DNA of 41,789 bases, from positions 1 to 41,789 of the forward strand of contig NZ_FLTX01000067.1 of the NCBI RefSeq assembly GCF_900092025.1, in the 5' to 3' direction. The position numbers and the translations under genes are program-made. Under the pieces are notes generated by a model that saw only the letters and a program-made list of their open reading frames with translations, searched no databases and had not been told where the DNA came from. The stretch's first letter is position 1, and every line of letters begins with the position of its first letter. The DNA is from Xanthomonas bromi. GTDB taxonomy: Bacteria > Pseudomonadota > Gammaproteobacteria > Xanthomonadales > Xanthomonadaceae. This document shows positions 33,986 through 41,789 of the stretch, one piece after another.

Positions 33986-34213
33986 CTACCCGATGACGAG
34001 ACCCGATGTGGACGGCGATGGTTTGAGCATCAGTTCAGGCATGCGGTGAATCGACTGTTGGTCGAGCAAGGCTTGCTGTTCCGCTTGCTCGTCGCGCTGA
34101 CCATTGAAGGAAACGTGGGCCATTCCTCGCTGAACAAGAACTGTGACGTTTACCTGGCTGAATATATTCGGTGATCCTGCGTAGATCGCGATTCGACGAA
34201 ATTTCAAACCCAT
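33986..34213 (-). CDS. small hypothetical island protein
   Basis: Protein of 75 aa starting MGLKFRRIAIYAGS. The start is supported by a near-perfect ribosome site (AAGGAGGTGAT directly upstream of the ATG at 34213). The frame is open further upstream but without such a signal. No domain is recognised. Its stop lies 6 bases outside the right end of the IS427-like element, so the native 3' end may have been cut by that insertion. Confidence 0.5.
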   Translation of the reverse strand: MGLKFRRIAIYAGSPNIFSQVNVTVLVQRGMAHVSFNGQRDEQAEQQALLDQQSIHRMPELMLKPSPSTSGLVIG

Positions 34214-34288
34214 ATCACCTCCTTGAAGCTGGTTGATGCCGGCTTCGCGTATGACGCTGCGCCGGTAGCGTCCTTGCAGGAGCAAATG

Positions 34289-34420
34289 AGCATGAGGAGC
34301 AAGGTCGAACTGATCTATTGCGTGATGGTCGTGGCCACGGCTGTTCTTGCTGGCGTCATGAAATGCACGGCGAGCGCGGCCTGCAGCAGATGTGGTGACC
34401 TGGTCGATCCGTTCGGCTGA
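34289..34420 (+). CDS. possible small single-pass membrane peptide
   Basis: Frame of 43 codons beginning MSMRSKVELIYCVMVVATAV, with one hydrophobic helix and then a Cys-containing tail (KCTASAACSRCGD). No strong ribosome site is visible, but a strong hairpin follows 22 bases after the stop, as expected for a transcribed gene. Function unknown; assignment tentative. Confidence 0.35.
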   Translation, partial: SMRSKVELIYCVMVVATAVLAGVMKCTASAACSRCGDLVDPFG

Positions 34421-34441
34421 TTCAACCCACCCTGGTACCCC

Positions 34442-34473
34442 GCACAAGGCCCGGCATCGTCCGGGCCTTGTGC
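34442..34473 (+). terminator. strong GC hairpin upstream of the DUF932 gene
   Basis: A perfect 13-base stem GCACAAGGCCCGG / CCGGGCCTTGTGC with a 6-base loop (CATCGT) is followed by GTTTG. It could terminate transcription from the left or act as a leader element for the DUF932 gene, which starts 31 bases later. The T run is short. Confidence 0.6.
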
Positions 34474-34503
34474 GTTTGTGCCGTCAACAACGAGGAGACA
34501 GAT

Positions 34504-35460
34504 ATGCACTTGATCGAAACGATGGCCTACGCCGGAGAAATACCCTGGCACGGCTTGGGTAACCGCCTGGCACCGCGGCAGCCCATCGACGTATGGAAAC
34601 GGCAGGCGGGCATGGACTGGAAGATAGAGGAGGCGGAGGTGCGCTACGTTGCGGGTAGCCACAACCTTGGCGTGATCCATGCTTTCCCGGAGCAAAAGGT
34701 GCTTTACCGCTCGGATACTCGTTTGCCCCTGTCGGTGGTGTCCAAGCGCTTCCAGGTCGTGCAGCCGGGCCAGATCCTGGAGTTTTATCGGGACCTGACC
34801 TCCAGCAACGACTTCGAACTGGAAACGGCTGGCGTGCTGCGCGAGGGCCGCAAGTTCTGGGCGCTGGCCCGGACTGGGCAGAGCGCGACGCTGAAAGGAC
34901 GGGACAAGGTAAATGGCTACCTGCTGCTGGCTACCGCCTGCGACGGCACTTTGGCGACCACGGCGCAGTTCACGTCGGTCCGGGTGGTCTGCAACAACAC
35001 CCTGTCCATCGCACTGGGCAACGCCTCCGGAGCCATCAAGGTGCCGCACCGCAGCCAGTTCGATCCGGACGTAGTGAAGCGCCAGCTGGGCATCACCGTC
35101 TCGTCCTGGGATGGGTTCGTGGCCAGGATGAAGGCACTGGTGGAGAGACCGGTGGATCCGGACTCGGTGGAAGTGCTGCTGCGACGGGTGCTGACCTACG
35201 CCGCGCCTGACGGCAAGGCCGCGGTAGTGAACGAGCAAGCGTTGGCTAACGTGCGCTCTCTGTACGAGGGCGGTGGGCGCGGTGCACTGATGGCCTCAAG
35301 TCGCGGTACGGCTTGGGGCTTGCTCAACAGCGTGACCGAGTTCATCGATCACCATCGCCGCGCGCGCAGCGATGATCACCGCCGCGACGCGGCCTGGTTC
35401 GGTCAAGGGGCAGCGATCAAGCAACGGGCCTGGGACGAAGTGATGACGCTGGTGGCCTGA
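34504..35460 (+). CDS. DUF932 domain-containing protein (plasmid/phage-like)
   Basis: Protein of 318 aa with the DUF932/LGT_TIGR03299 pattern: MHLIETMAYAGEIPWHGLG at the N-terminus, LYRSDTRLPLSVVSKRFQVVQP, FTSVRVVCNNTLSIAL (the conserved RVVCNNT core) and a C-terminal LNSVTEFIDHH. The family is common on plasmids, phages and integrative elements, often next to RadC, and its function is not established. The ATG at 34504 is preceded by GAGGAGA. The stop overlaps the next start by 1 base. Confidence 0.88.
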   Translation: MHLIETMAYAGEIPWHGLGNRLAPRQPIDVWKRQAGMDWKIEEAEVRYVAGSHNLGVIHAFPEQKVLYRSDTRLPLSVVSKRFQVVQPGQILEFYRDLTSSNDFELETAGVLREGRKFWALARTGQSATLKGRDKVNGYLLLATACDGTLATTAQFTSVRVVCNNTLSIALGNASGAIKVPHRSQFDPDVVKRQLGITVSSWDGFVARMKALVERPVDPDSVEVLLRRVLTYAAPDGKAAVVNEQALANVRSLYEGGGRGALMASSRGTAWGLLNSVTEFIDHHRRARSDDHRRDAAWFGQGAAIKQRAWDEVMTLVA

Positions 35461-35880
35461 TGACGACACCAATGGATCAAGCGCCATCGGCCGGCACGCC
35501 AGAAGATGAAGCCGACCGTGTTCGCCAGGACAAGGTGATCGCGCGCGCGCTGCGCATCCTTGAAAGCCGGGCCAGTAGGTCCTGCGTGCTGATGAGCGAT
35601 CCTGGTACGTGCGGCCGATTCTTCCGGTTGCGGCTGGGCAACGAGGCTCGGGAGCATTTTGAGGTGGCCTTTCTTGATACACGGCACCGGCTCATCGCAG
35701 TGGAGCGGGCTGTTCTCCGGCTCGGTGGACGGGGCGGAGGTGCACCCACGCATCGTGGTCCAGCGCGCGCTGGCCTTGAACGCGGCAGCCCTCATGGTGG
35801 CCCACAACCACCCCAGCGGCCGTGCCGAGGCCTCGGCAGCTGATCAGGCGGTCTCGATGGCTGCCCGGGGATTGCTGTAG
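35460..35880 (+). pseudogene. RadC-like JAB/MPN-domain protein, frameshifted and truncated
   Basis: Starts in frame as MTTPMDQAPSAGTPEDEADR and runs through [18 protein letters not shown]. It then needs a one-base shift near 35709 (an extra G) to continue as [20 protein letters not shown] and [20 protein letters not shown]. The His-x-His-x10-Asp JAMM-type motif is visible in the shifted frame. The protein then stops at 35880 without the usual C-terminal LLDH region. The DUF932-RadC pair is a common island signature. This copy looks non-functional. Confidence 0.75.
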
Positions 35881-35984
35881 GGCTGGCATCCGCTTTGGGG
35901 GCCGGACCGGCAAAGCCCAGGCATCAACTCGTCCTGTCTCACGCACAGTGGCCGAGCCCCAAGGGGCCGGCCACGGGATTGCCT

Positions 35985-36209
35985 TCAGTCAAGAAGTGAT
36001 CCGGGACGAACCCGAAGCGCCAGCGCGATGCGCTCGATGTTGTAGATCGTCACATTCTTTTCGCCACGCTCAAGCATGCCGATGTAGGTCCTGTGGACAC
36101 CGGCCGCCTCGGCAAGTTCTTCCTGCGACAGCCCACGCTCCTTCCTCAATCGCCGGACGTTGCCGGCAAAGACGGTGACTAACCGAGTTTCGTGAGCTGC
36201 CCGAGCCAT
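35985..36209 (-). CDS. XRE-family helix-turn-helix regulator (small)
   Basis: Protein of 74 aa made almost entirely of a Cro/C1 HTH: NVRRLRKERGLSQEELAEAA, then VHRTYIGMLERGEKNVT and IERIALALRVRPGSLL. Such single-domain proteins act as controllers of restriction-modification systems, toxin-antitoxin pairs or mobile elements. It is divergent from the lipoprotein-like gene at 36516 and could control it. The partner is unknown. Confidence 0.85.
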   Translation of the reverse strand: MARAAHETRLVTVFAGNVRRLRKERGLSQEELAEAAGVHRTYIGMLERGEKNVTIYNIERIALALRVRPGSLLD

Positions 36210-36515
36210 CGCAGGATGGTCCCGGTTTGAATACCACCATTCGACATACTAAGATTAGCAATGGTGGTGCCTGATGCGGTTCTCGCGCCAAGGAACTCCG
36301 CAGTGACCAGTAAAACTAACAAGGGGAATCCAATGAAAAGAAGGAGTGTCAGTATTGTGTTGGCATCAGTTTTTTTGCTGACTGAATACTTGCGTGAAAC
36401 CTCATCGGGGGCGATGAAAAAAGCTAGAAATTATCGATTTGGCCATCAAGATGGAACTGAAAAAATGCGAATCGCGAGGTTAAATGAAAAGCGACAAGAA
36501 ATTCAGGAAAGTACA

Positions 36516-37679
36516 GTGGGGGTTTTATATAAAAGAAAATTTAGGGGTGGTATTAATTTTAATCTGGTCGCCGCTATTGCGGCACTAATAACGGTGTCCG
36601 CCTGCTCAGCTGGTAAGCTACCAGCTATTGATCTGGACTCGAAATTGACATGTGCGAGTGCAGCTGATGCCCGCAATAGGGGCGAATATGGCGAGCTAAC
36701 CAACATCCTTGGTGTTGCCTTTAATGTTGCCAATTCAAATTATAAAGGCAATACAGATATTGAATTATACTTTCGAAATGTATTGATGCGGGACAAGGCC
36801 CGGACTAATGAAGTCCTGAAAAGCATGCTTGCTAAGTGTATGGAAAATAGAGCTGCATCCATCGCTGACGTATTTCGCTTGGCGGTTCAAGAGGACTACG
36901 AAATGAATGGACTTCATCCTCGGTATGCAAGCTGCGCCGCATACAACGCAGGAAAGATTCCAGTTGACGATTTAATGCAGCAAGTTGCACAGCAGCTTAC
37001 GATCCAAAAGGCTAGCTTCAATCTTGTGGAGATTCACTTGGGTGATCCCCAAGGCAAGATATATGAACAGGCAATTGCTGAGGGGTGCAAAGCAAACCCC
37101 GCGCTGCTAATCAATGATGTCATCATCAAAACGGCTCATGCGCAAGAAATGCAGAGGCAAGCTGAGGCCGCCAAAGAAAGAGGAATAGCCCAAACCAAGT
37201 ACATGGAAGAAACAAGATTGGCCATAAGTCAGCTTGACGCCTTGATCGCCAGAGACTCTCCAGTGCCATGTGCGTTGATGAAGCGAATTGCATCCGATCG
37301 AAATGATGAGATACAAGACGAAGTGAATGCGGCTGCGGAACGGGTATATGAGGCTGCGCTTCGGGCATCTCCGGTCGAGTACGCCGCAATGGTCCGTCAA
37401 ACACTCAGTCCTGTAGATATCAATTTTTACAATTGTTCAGTGAAGAACGTCGGCGAACTGATAAGGGAGTACCGCAGGGAGGACGCTATTACCCTGGCTC
37501 AGTGGGCGGGCTCGAACGATTCGGCGATCGCTCATGAAAATTCGCGTAGATCCCAGGTTAGTGCGGAGCCTGTCCAGACTCCTTCGGACGACGAAGGGGC
37601 TGAAATGCAAATGAGCCGTGCTGCTCATTTTGATGCAGAGGAAGCATTGTACGAGGAGCGGAAAACTAAGAAGCAATAA
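36516..37679 (+). CDS. putative lipoprotein of unknown function
   Basis: From a GTG at 36516 (ribosome site AGGAAA) the protein is 387 aa. It has a lipoprotein-type signal: basic YKRKFRGG, hydrophobic LVAAIAALIT and a lipobox VSAC. The rest is helical and soluble with paired cysteines, a charged middle (AQEMQRQAEAAKERGIAQTK) and no recognised domain. The same frame is open to ATG 36333 (AAGGGGAA ribosome site), giving a longer form with an additional hydrophobic start, so the start is uncertain. The gene is clearly richer in A and T than its surroundings, pointing to recent acquisition. Confidence 0.65.
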   Translation: MGVLYKRKFRGGINFNLVAAIAALITVSACSAGKLPAIDLDSKLTCASAADARNRGEYGELTNILGVAFNVANSNYKGNTDIELYFRNVLMRDKARTNEVLKSMLAKCMENRAASIADVFRLAVQEDYEMNGLHPRYASCAAYNAGKIPVDDLMQQVAQQLTIQKASFNLVEIHLGDPQGKIYEQAIAEGCKANPALLINDVIIKTAHAQEMQRQAEAAKERGIAQTKYMEETRLAISQLDALIARDSPVPCALMKRIASDRNDEIQDEVNAAAERVYEAALRASPVEYAAMVRQTLSPVDINFYNCSVKNVGELIREYRREDAITLAQWAGSNDSAIAHENSRRSQVSAEPVQTPSDDEGAEMQMSRAAHFDAEEALYEERKTKKQ

Positions 37680-37700
37680 CGCCAGCGCCAACAGAGTGTA

Positions 37701-37762
37701 AGCGAAGCCAGTGATGGCTGGATTCGCTTTATAGCGAGATCAGGGAATTCCTCTATCTCGCT
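37701..37762 (+). terminator. two adjacent hairpins after the lipoprotein-like gene
   Basis: First stem AGCGAA-CCAG / CTGG-TTCGCT (37701-37728, one internal mismatch) followed by TTTAT, resembling a Rho-independent terminator. Second stem AGCGAGAT / ATCTCGCT (37733-37740 with 37755-37762) follows directly. Confidence 0.6.
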
Positions 37763-37842
37763 TGTTGGCCTGATTAGCGCTGTGTCTCAGCTGGTGATGC
37801 TGCCTTGGTTTATAAATGCAGGGTCTTCAGTGAGATACGGCG

Positions 37843-38129
37843 ATGACGTTCAATCGGATCCAGTCCAGACGGGGCTTTCGATTTCGGCTTTTCTGAGCCG
37901 ATACGGCTCCGAGGCGCAATGTGTCGAGGCCTTGATTCAAGCCAGATGGCCTGCCGGCTTCATGGTCCGCAGTGCGGACACACTCATGCCAGCCACGCGC
38001 TGGACTTCCTGAAGTACGGCGCGCTACCTAGCTGCGCACGCCTATCGGTTCAACCGCCGCTTCAATCTAGCCGCCTTGGTGCCGCGCTTGGCCCGTGCCT
38101 TGGCCAGCGCGGGAAGGCTCACAGAGTAG
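37843..38129 (+). pseudogene. internally deleted, frameshifted IS1595-family transposase remnant
   Basis: N-terminal signature pieces are present in successive frames: MTFNRIQ (37843), then QTGLSISAFLSRYGSEAQCV and ARWPAGF, then CGHTHASHALDFLKYGAL with the zinc-finger half of the IS1595 N-domain. They are followed almost immediately by the C-terminal end YRFNRRFNLAALVPRLARAL, with a stop at 38129. The whole DDE core in between is missing. The sequence is a deletion derivative with at least two frameshifts, not a functional gene. Confidence 0.72.
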
Positions 38130-38349
38130 CAACTACGCAGGTCAGCTGAGACGCAGCGCTAGTAAGGGCTTGTGGAGGGCGTGAAGTTACGTCCAGCCGT
38201 GTCAAGTTGAGTCCACGCCAATCGATGCGAGGTTTTCAAACGCTGATAGCCTCCATGTTTGCCAAAGATAAATAATGAATTTTGGCTGATGGGTTTCCCG
38301 CCTGTCGGTAATTGACTTACCTTCAATGCTCGCCACAAAGACGCGTTCC
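38130..38349. other. gene-free leader upstream of the AlpA-like gene
   Basis: About 220 bases with no convincing gene. A and T content rises from about 38230 onward (AAAGATAAATAATGAATTTTGG). This region probably holds the promoter of the AlpA-like gene, but I cannot place boxes confidently. No tRNA or obvious attachment repeat is seen. Confidence 0.35.
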
Positions 38350-38559
38350 ATGGAAAATAAAATTCAGATTCTTCGCCATAGTGAGATGGTGAAAAAACTT
38401 GGAATCAGCCGCTCTACTCTTTACGCCATGAGGAATCCGAGGTCGCCGTATTACGATCCGACGCTCCCTGAACCTATTCGTCTATCCAAAGCAACAGTGG
38501 GGTTCTTTGAGCATGAGGTTGAAGCTTGGCTATTGAAGAGGGTCAGCTATCGCCGCTAG
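38350..38559 (+). CDS. AlpA-like helix-turn-helix regulator/excisionase
   Basis: Protein of 69 aa: ILRHSEMVKKLGISRSTLYA forms the winged-helix DNA-binding part, followed by PIRLSKATVGFFEHEVEAWL, the usual AlpA family ending. Such proteins regulate integrase or replication genes of P4-like satellites and other integrated elements. A second possible start lies at 38326. It precedes the replication protein by 170 bases in the same direction, so the two probably form one module. Confidence 0.8.
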   Translation: MENKIQILRHSEMVKKLGISRSTLYAMRNPRSPYYDPTLPEPIRLSKATVGFFEHEVEAWLLKRVSYRR

Positions 38560-38732
38560 ATCTTGGATCAATAACTTTACATAACTTGCAGTGCAGTGAT
38601 TTGTTAGAAGTTGAATGATACTTGGTAATATTGACGCGTTTCGCCGTCGTTATCCAGGGGATCGTACGTTGTTAGAAGAACGGCAGATCATTTCACTAGG
38701 CGCCATATTGCTGGCTACAGAGGTAAAGGTGG

Positions 38733-39803
38733 ATGGTCGATATCAAAAAAGAGCAAGCTTCAGTATTGCGACGACCAAGGTTAATTAAATATTCGGTCTA
38801 TAGCGCGATTGTCGAACAAGGAGAGAATTGGGACAAAGAAAAGCCGATCCCGGTGCACCGCACCCGTACTGCGACAGAATTTATCAGGGTGATAGATACG
38901 ATCAATTCCATCATTTCATCGACAGGAGAGATTTTCGAGGTTCGGACCCGCGGGTCACTTGCTTGGTTGCAAATGCCTCCGCTTGGCGAGAAGTTCATCC
39001 GCTGCTTGAAGATCAACGAATTCGAGGTCGAAGCTCATTTTAAGGGGCATAAGTTGAACCCGGTTTGGCATCTCTTCACCAAGCATTTGCAATTGCTATC
39101 CGATCAAAGAGGTCGCGTTTTTCCGGAAGATGTTATCTGTCTCAATGCGGTCATCCAGTCGATTCGAGAAGGTGCCAAAGAAGCCGGCTTCGTCAGGGCA
39201 ATGGACAATGAGCGTCGGACCATGCAAAGAAACGCTGCCAACATACGGAGGGATATCTCGGAACTGCGCCAACGATACCGTAGGATCCTCGCTGTTCGCA
39301 TTGATCTTTCCTATCGCAATAGCCTTGGATTTTATCGGAGCTTTTACGATGAGAGTGCATGTTCCTACGAAAAAATAGCTAAAGACCGCGAAAAGTTTTT
39401 GCGATATCTCAAGACGGGCCCGTTCAAGCACGCGTTCCTTTGGTGTGCATGGAAGCAGGAGTTGGGCGTCGAGAAGGGGCCTCATACTCACTTTCTGATT
39501 TTTTTTGATGGAAGAAAGGTGAGGAATGATGCGGCTATTGCTTATTTACTAGTTAAACATTGGGTGAGCAAGATCACGGATGGGCAAGGAGTAGGTTTCA
39601 ATTGCAACGCCCGAAAGAGTCGGAGATATAGAAGGGTCGCCATCGGAATGCTCTACCGTGAAGATGAAGCGACTTATGCGGCGCTTTTTGAGACCGTTGT
39701 GACGTACATGACCAAGGTTGACTATTACTTCAGAATTCAGGCTTATGATTCGCGTAGGGCCTTTCAACGCTCCCAGCTTCCTTGGAAGAAGCGCTCGGCC
39801 TAG
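38733..39803 (+). CDS. YfjJ/inovirus Gp2-like HUH replication protein
   Basis: Protein of 356 aa. The C-terminal half matches the YagK/YfjJ (inovirus Gp2-type) pattern: RYRRILAVRIDLSYR (about 181-195), a His-x-His motif in GPHTHFLIFFDG (His251, His253), then GVGFNCNA, and VTYMTKVDYYFRI (Tyr325, Tyr331, Tyr332), where a catalytic Tyr is expected. This is the layout of rolling-circle-type initiators that nick DNA through a tyrosine. The N-terminal half is unassigned. With the AlpA-like gene it suggests a satellite or filamentous-phage-derived element. No coat or export genes are seen. Confidence 0.72.
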   Translation: MVDIKKEQASVLRRPRLIKYSVYSAIVEQGENWDKEKPIPVHRTRTATEFIRVIDTINSIISSTGEIFEVRTRGSLAWLQMPPLGEKFIRCLKINEFEVEAHFKGHKLNPVWHLFTKHLQLLSDQRGRVFPEDVICLNAVIQSIREGAKEAGFVRAMDNERRTMQRNAANIRRDISELRQRYRRILAVRIDLSYRNSLGFYRSFYDESACSYEKIAKDREKFLRYLKTGPFKHAFLWCAWKQELGVEKGPHTHFLIFFDGRKVRNDAAIAYLLVKHWVSKITDGQGVGFNCNARKSRRYRRVAIGMLYREDEATYAALFETVVTYMTKVDYYFRIQAYDSRRAFQRSQLPWKKRSA

Positions 39804-40345
39804 GATTTCAGTTTTGGTGCTCTCGGAAGTGATGCAATCTTTTCCTTGACGCCAGGGTGCGCAGCGTAAAGCTTGGTTCGCGCATTGGGGCCGACGGCTA
39901 GAGACTGCTTTTCCATCAAAGTCTCCAGCAGAACTATCGCATCCCTTTGCGTGCTGAAACTTGCAGGGCTTCCGAGAAATTGAGCTGCGGCGGTAGCCCT
40001 GCGTTCTTCAAAAGCACGTGTCGTCGCTCTCCTCCCTCTCTGTGCAGCCATGGTGCGCGGAGCGATCCACGCTGCTTGAAGGGCGTCATCTATTGCGCGA
40101 GCTTCCATGGCTGCATCGGTAAGTATTACCCACGCAAGATCATGCTCACCGCAAGCGAAGGTCTGCTTCGCTTGCTTGACATTCGATACCACAGCTTCGA
40201 CGCGAGCAATGATTACAGAGCGAATGTGATCGAACTGGCCCAGCTCCGCACTATCCGCCGTGCTGGAAAGCTGGACACTCACAAGGCTGGAAAATTCGGA
40301 GAAAGATTTGGGATTCTGAAGGAAATCTGACATTGGCCACGCCAT
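39800..40345 (-). CDS. hypothetical protein, convergent with the replication gene
   Basis: Protein of 181 aa with no signal peptide and no recognised domain. It is mostly helical with a central basic stretch (AAQRGRRATTRAFEERRAT). A second possible start (MSDFLQN) lies four codons in. It ends in a 4-base overlap with the replication protein gene on the other strand. Similar small cargo or regulatory proteins are common next to such elements, but no function can be proposed. Confidence 0.55.
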   Translation of the reverse strand: MAWPMSDFLQNPKSFSEFSSLVSVQLSSTADSAELGQFDHIRSVIIARVEAVVSNVKQAKQTFACGEHDLAWVILTDAAMEARAIDDALQAAWIAPRTMAAQRGRRATTRAFEERRATAAAQFLGSPASFSTQRDAIVLLETLMEKQSLAVGPNARTKLYAAHPGVKEKIASLPRAPKLKS

Positions 40346-40448
40346 GCCGCACGCTAAGTTCCTAGCTTATTCTCAAAAGCGGCTACAGTGAAGCCAGCGT
40401 GTGAACTCCTATCTCGATGGCTATTGGATTGGGCAAAAGGAGGCGGTC

Positions 40449-40661
40449 ATGACCGGTCATGGCACCCGTGCCATTGACATGAGCCCGTACAGTATTGCCT
40501 CCGGCGGCAACATCTGTAGCTGCATGATTGGCCGCCATTCTTGCAGCCTCAAGGTCTTGGTTCACCTGTCGATACCGTATGCGCCGGTTCGAACACGAGC
40601 GACTAGGGAAACTCTGAACAACCGGCCGATCCACATAGCGCCTTCGGACGCGGCTGGTTGA
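40449..40661 (+). pseudogene. possible small gene cut by the terminal IS
   Basis: ATG at 40449 is preceded by an excellent AAAGGAGG ribosome site. The frame reads MTGHGTRAIDMSPYSIASGG and continues to 40603, where the IS begins; the last codons up to 40661 are IS sequence. An opposing minus-strand frame (40383-40603) is equally open, so which strand codes is uncertain. If real, the native 3' end has been replaced. Confidence 0.3.
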
Positions 40662-41789
40662 CCGGCAGATGGATCCGTATATTTCTCCTCATTCAGGCTA
40701 TTTCAGGCCGGAATGTGCTGAAAAACTCCCTTCTTTCCAGTCCTCGGACGCATCTTCCCCGTCATCGTCAACAAGCGCCCGCGCGCCATCCACAGATTCG
40801 ACAAGGCAAACAACACGGGCAACTGCGCATCGTTCTTGACCAGCCCTCGATAGCGCACCTTCCGGTGGCCGAACTGCAGCTTGATCACCCGGAAGGGATG
40901 CTCCACCCGCGCGCGTACCTTGGCCACCATGTGCTCGATGAATTCGCTCAGGGTCTTCAACTCGCCCTCCGGTAGCGCCTTGATCCGGCTGCGCCGCTCG
41001 GCAATGTTCCAGCACAGGCGCTTGCCCTTCAGTTCCTCGCGCTTGTCCGCCCCGGTGTATCCCGCGTCGGCGTAGACCTCGCGTTCCTTGCCGTGCAGCA
41101 GCTTCTCCGCCTGCGTCACATCGGCCACGTTGGCGGCGGTCGACACCACCGTGTGCACCAAGCCCGGGTCCCGATCCACCCCGATGTGCACCTTCATCCC
41201 GAAGAACCATTGCTGGCCTTCTTGGTCTGGTGCATCGCCGGGTCGCGCGTGCCGCTGCTGTTCTTCGTCGAACTCGGCGTCTCGATGATCGTGGCGTCCA
41301 GGATCGTTCCCTGCCGCAGCAACAAGCCCTTGCCCTGAAGGTGACGGTTCACCGCCTCAAGCAGCTTCGGCGCCACTCCATGTCGTTCCAGCAGATGCCG
41401 GAAGTTGAGGATCGTCGTCTCATCCGGGATCGCCTCCAGAAACGACAACCGCGCGAACTGCCGCATCGAGGCGATCTCATACAGCGCCTCCTCCATCGCC
41501 GGGTCGCTCAGCGCATACCAATGCTGCAGGAAGTGGATGCGCAGCATCGTCTCCAGCGCATACGGATGCCGGCCTCGGCCGGCCGTCGGATAGTGCGGCT
41601 GGATCTGCGATAGCAGCGCGCTCCACGGCACCACCTAGTCCATCTGCGCAAGGAACACCTCGCGGCGGGTCCGCTTGCGCTTGCCGGCATGCTCGGCGTC
41701 GGAGAAGCTCAAGCTGCGTCATGTACCGCGACCTCGATCAGATCCTGATAGTGTCGCCGATATGGGGAGACTTGTTCAGAGCTTCCCTA
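40604..41789 (-). mobile_element. decayed IS5-family element at the right edge
   Basis: Left end TAGGGAAACTCTGAACAA at 40604 and right end, read on the opposite strand from 41789, TAGGGAAGCTCTGAACAA. The outermost TA or CTA may be target duplication. Length 1186 bp, with a disrupted transposase inside. The right end coincides with the last base of the window. Confidence 0.88.
40703..41722 (-). pseudogene. IS5-family transposase with three lesions
   Basis: Starts at an ATG at 41722 (MTQL), then needs a shift within five codons to read SFSDAEHAGKRKRTRREVFL. An in-frame TAG at 41635-41637 follows, and a further shift near 41200 separates the N-terminal part ([15 protein letters not shown], first Asp) from the C-terminal part ([33 protein letters not shown] second Asp, VEHPFRVIKLQFG Glu). 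All DDE residues survive but the protein cannot be made in one piece. Confidence 0.87.

Noticed and set aside
34315..35238. Minus-strand 307-codon frame opposite DUF932
   Set aside because: DUF932 has strong family motifs and a good ribosome site. The opposite frame runs through the hairpin and has neither.
38160..38220. Short imperfect direct repeat (AAGTTACGTCCA / AAGTTGAGTCCA) as an attachment site
   Set aside because: Only about 10 of 12 positions match, the copies are adjacent and no integrase gene is in the window, so there is too little to call an att site.
1..41789. CRISPR array, tRNA or rRNA genes
   Set aside because: No regularly spaced repeats, cloverleaf-like sequences or rRNA segments were noticed on either strand by reading. 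A tRNAscan-SE or CRISPR finder run would settle it.

Overview
The window looks like the accessory genome of a high-GC gammaproteobacterium, most probably a member of the Xanthomonadaceae (Xanthomonas, Stenotrophomonas or Lysobacter type). This rests on base composition, the style of the IS5-, IS427- and IS1595-type elements, and accessory genes I know from that family (MASE1 protein, DUF932-RadC pair, YfjJ/Gp2-type replication protein). It is an inference, because no rRNA, tRNA or core gene is present. The sequence is a mosaic of mobile pieces around one large, tightly coupled operon.

Left part (1-12.4 kb): a minus-strand operon dptF-dptG-dptH encodes the restriction half of a DNA phosphorothioation (Dnd/Dpt) defence system. 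The modification genes dndBCDE are not in the window. After it come a MASE1 membrane sensor-like protein, a small secreted protein converging on it, a frameshifted small membrane/coiled-coil gene and an XRE-type regulator.

Centre (12.7-31.8 kb): thirteen plus-strand genes, nearly all overlapping by a few bases, form a putative biosynthetic and export operon that I do not recognise as any described pathway. Its parts are a stand-alone amino-acid adenylation enzyme, two ATP-grasp amino-acid ligases, an MFS exporter, an acyl-carrier domain fused to citrate synthase, an aconitase-family isomerase, an FMN reductase, a 498-residue protein of unknown family, a dipeptide-epimerase-like enolase-superfamily enzyme, a D-2-hydroxyacid dehydrogenase, an NtaA/SnaA/DszA-type FMN monooxygenase, and a periplasmic adaptor plus RND pump. 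My reading is that a carrier-tethered acyl or aminoacyl group is condensed with a 2-oxo acid in a citrate-synthase-like step and isomerised by the aconitase. The product is oxidised, joined to amino acids by the two ligases, epimerised and exported through two routes. The likely product is a small modified di- or tripeptide, perhaps an antimetabolite. The aconitase gene carries a run of 10 G and a run of 8 G, which could allow on/off slippage.

Right part (31.8-41.8 kb): an insertion-sequence and island scrapyard. An IS427-like element is split by an intact IS5-group element. Then come small island genes, DUF932, a broken radC, an XRE regulator, an AT-richer putative lipoprotein gene, an internally deleted IS1595-type remnant, an AlpA-like regulator with a YfjJ/inovirus-Gp2-like HUH replication protein (satellite-phage-like module), and a hypothetical gene. 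The window ends with a decayed IS5-family element whose right inverted repeat stops at the last base.
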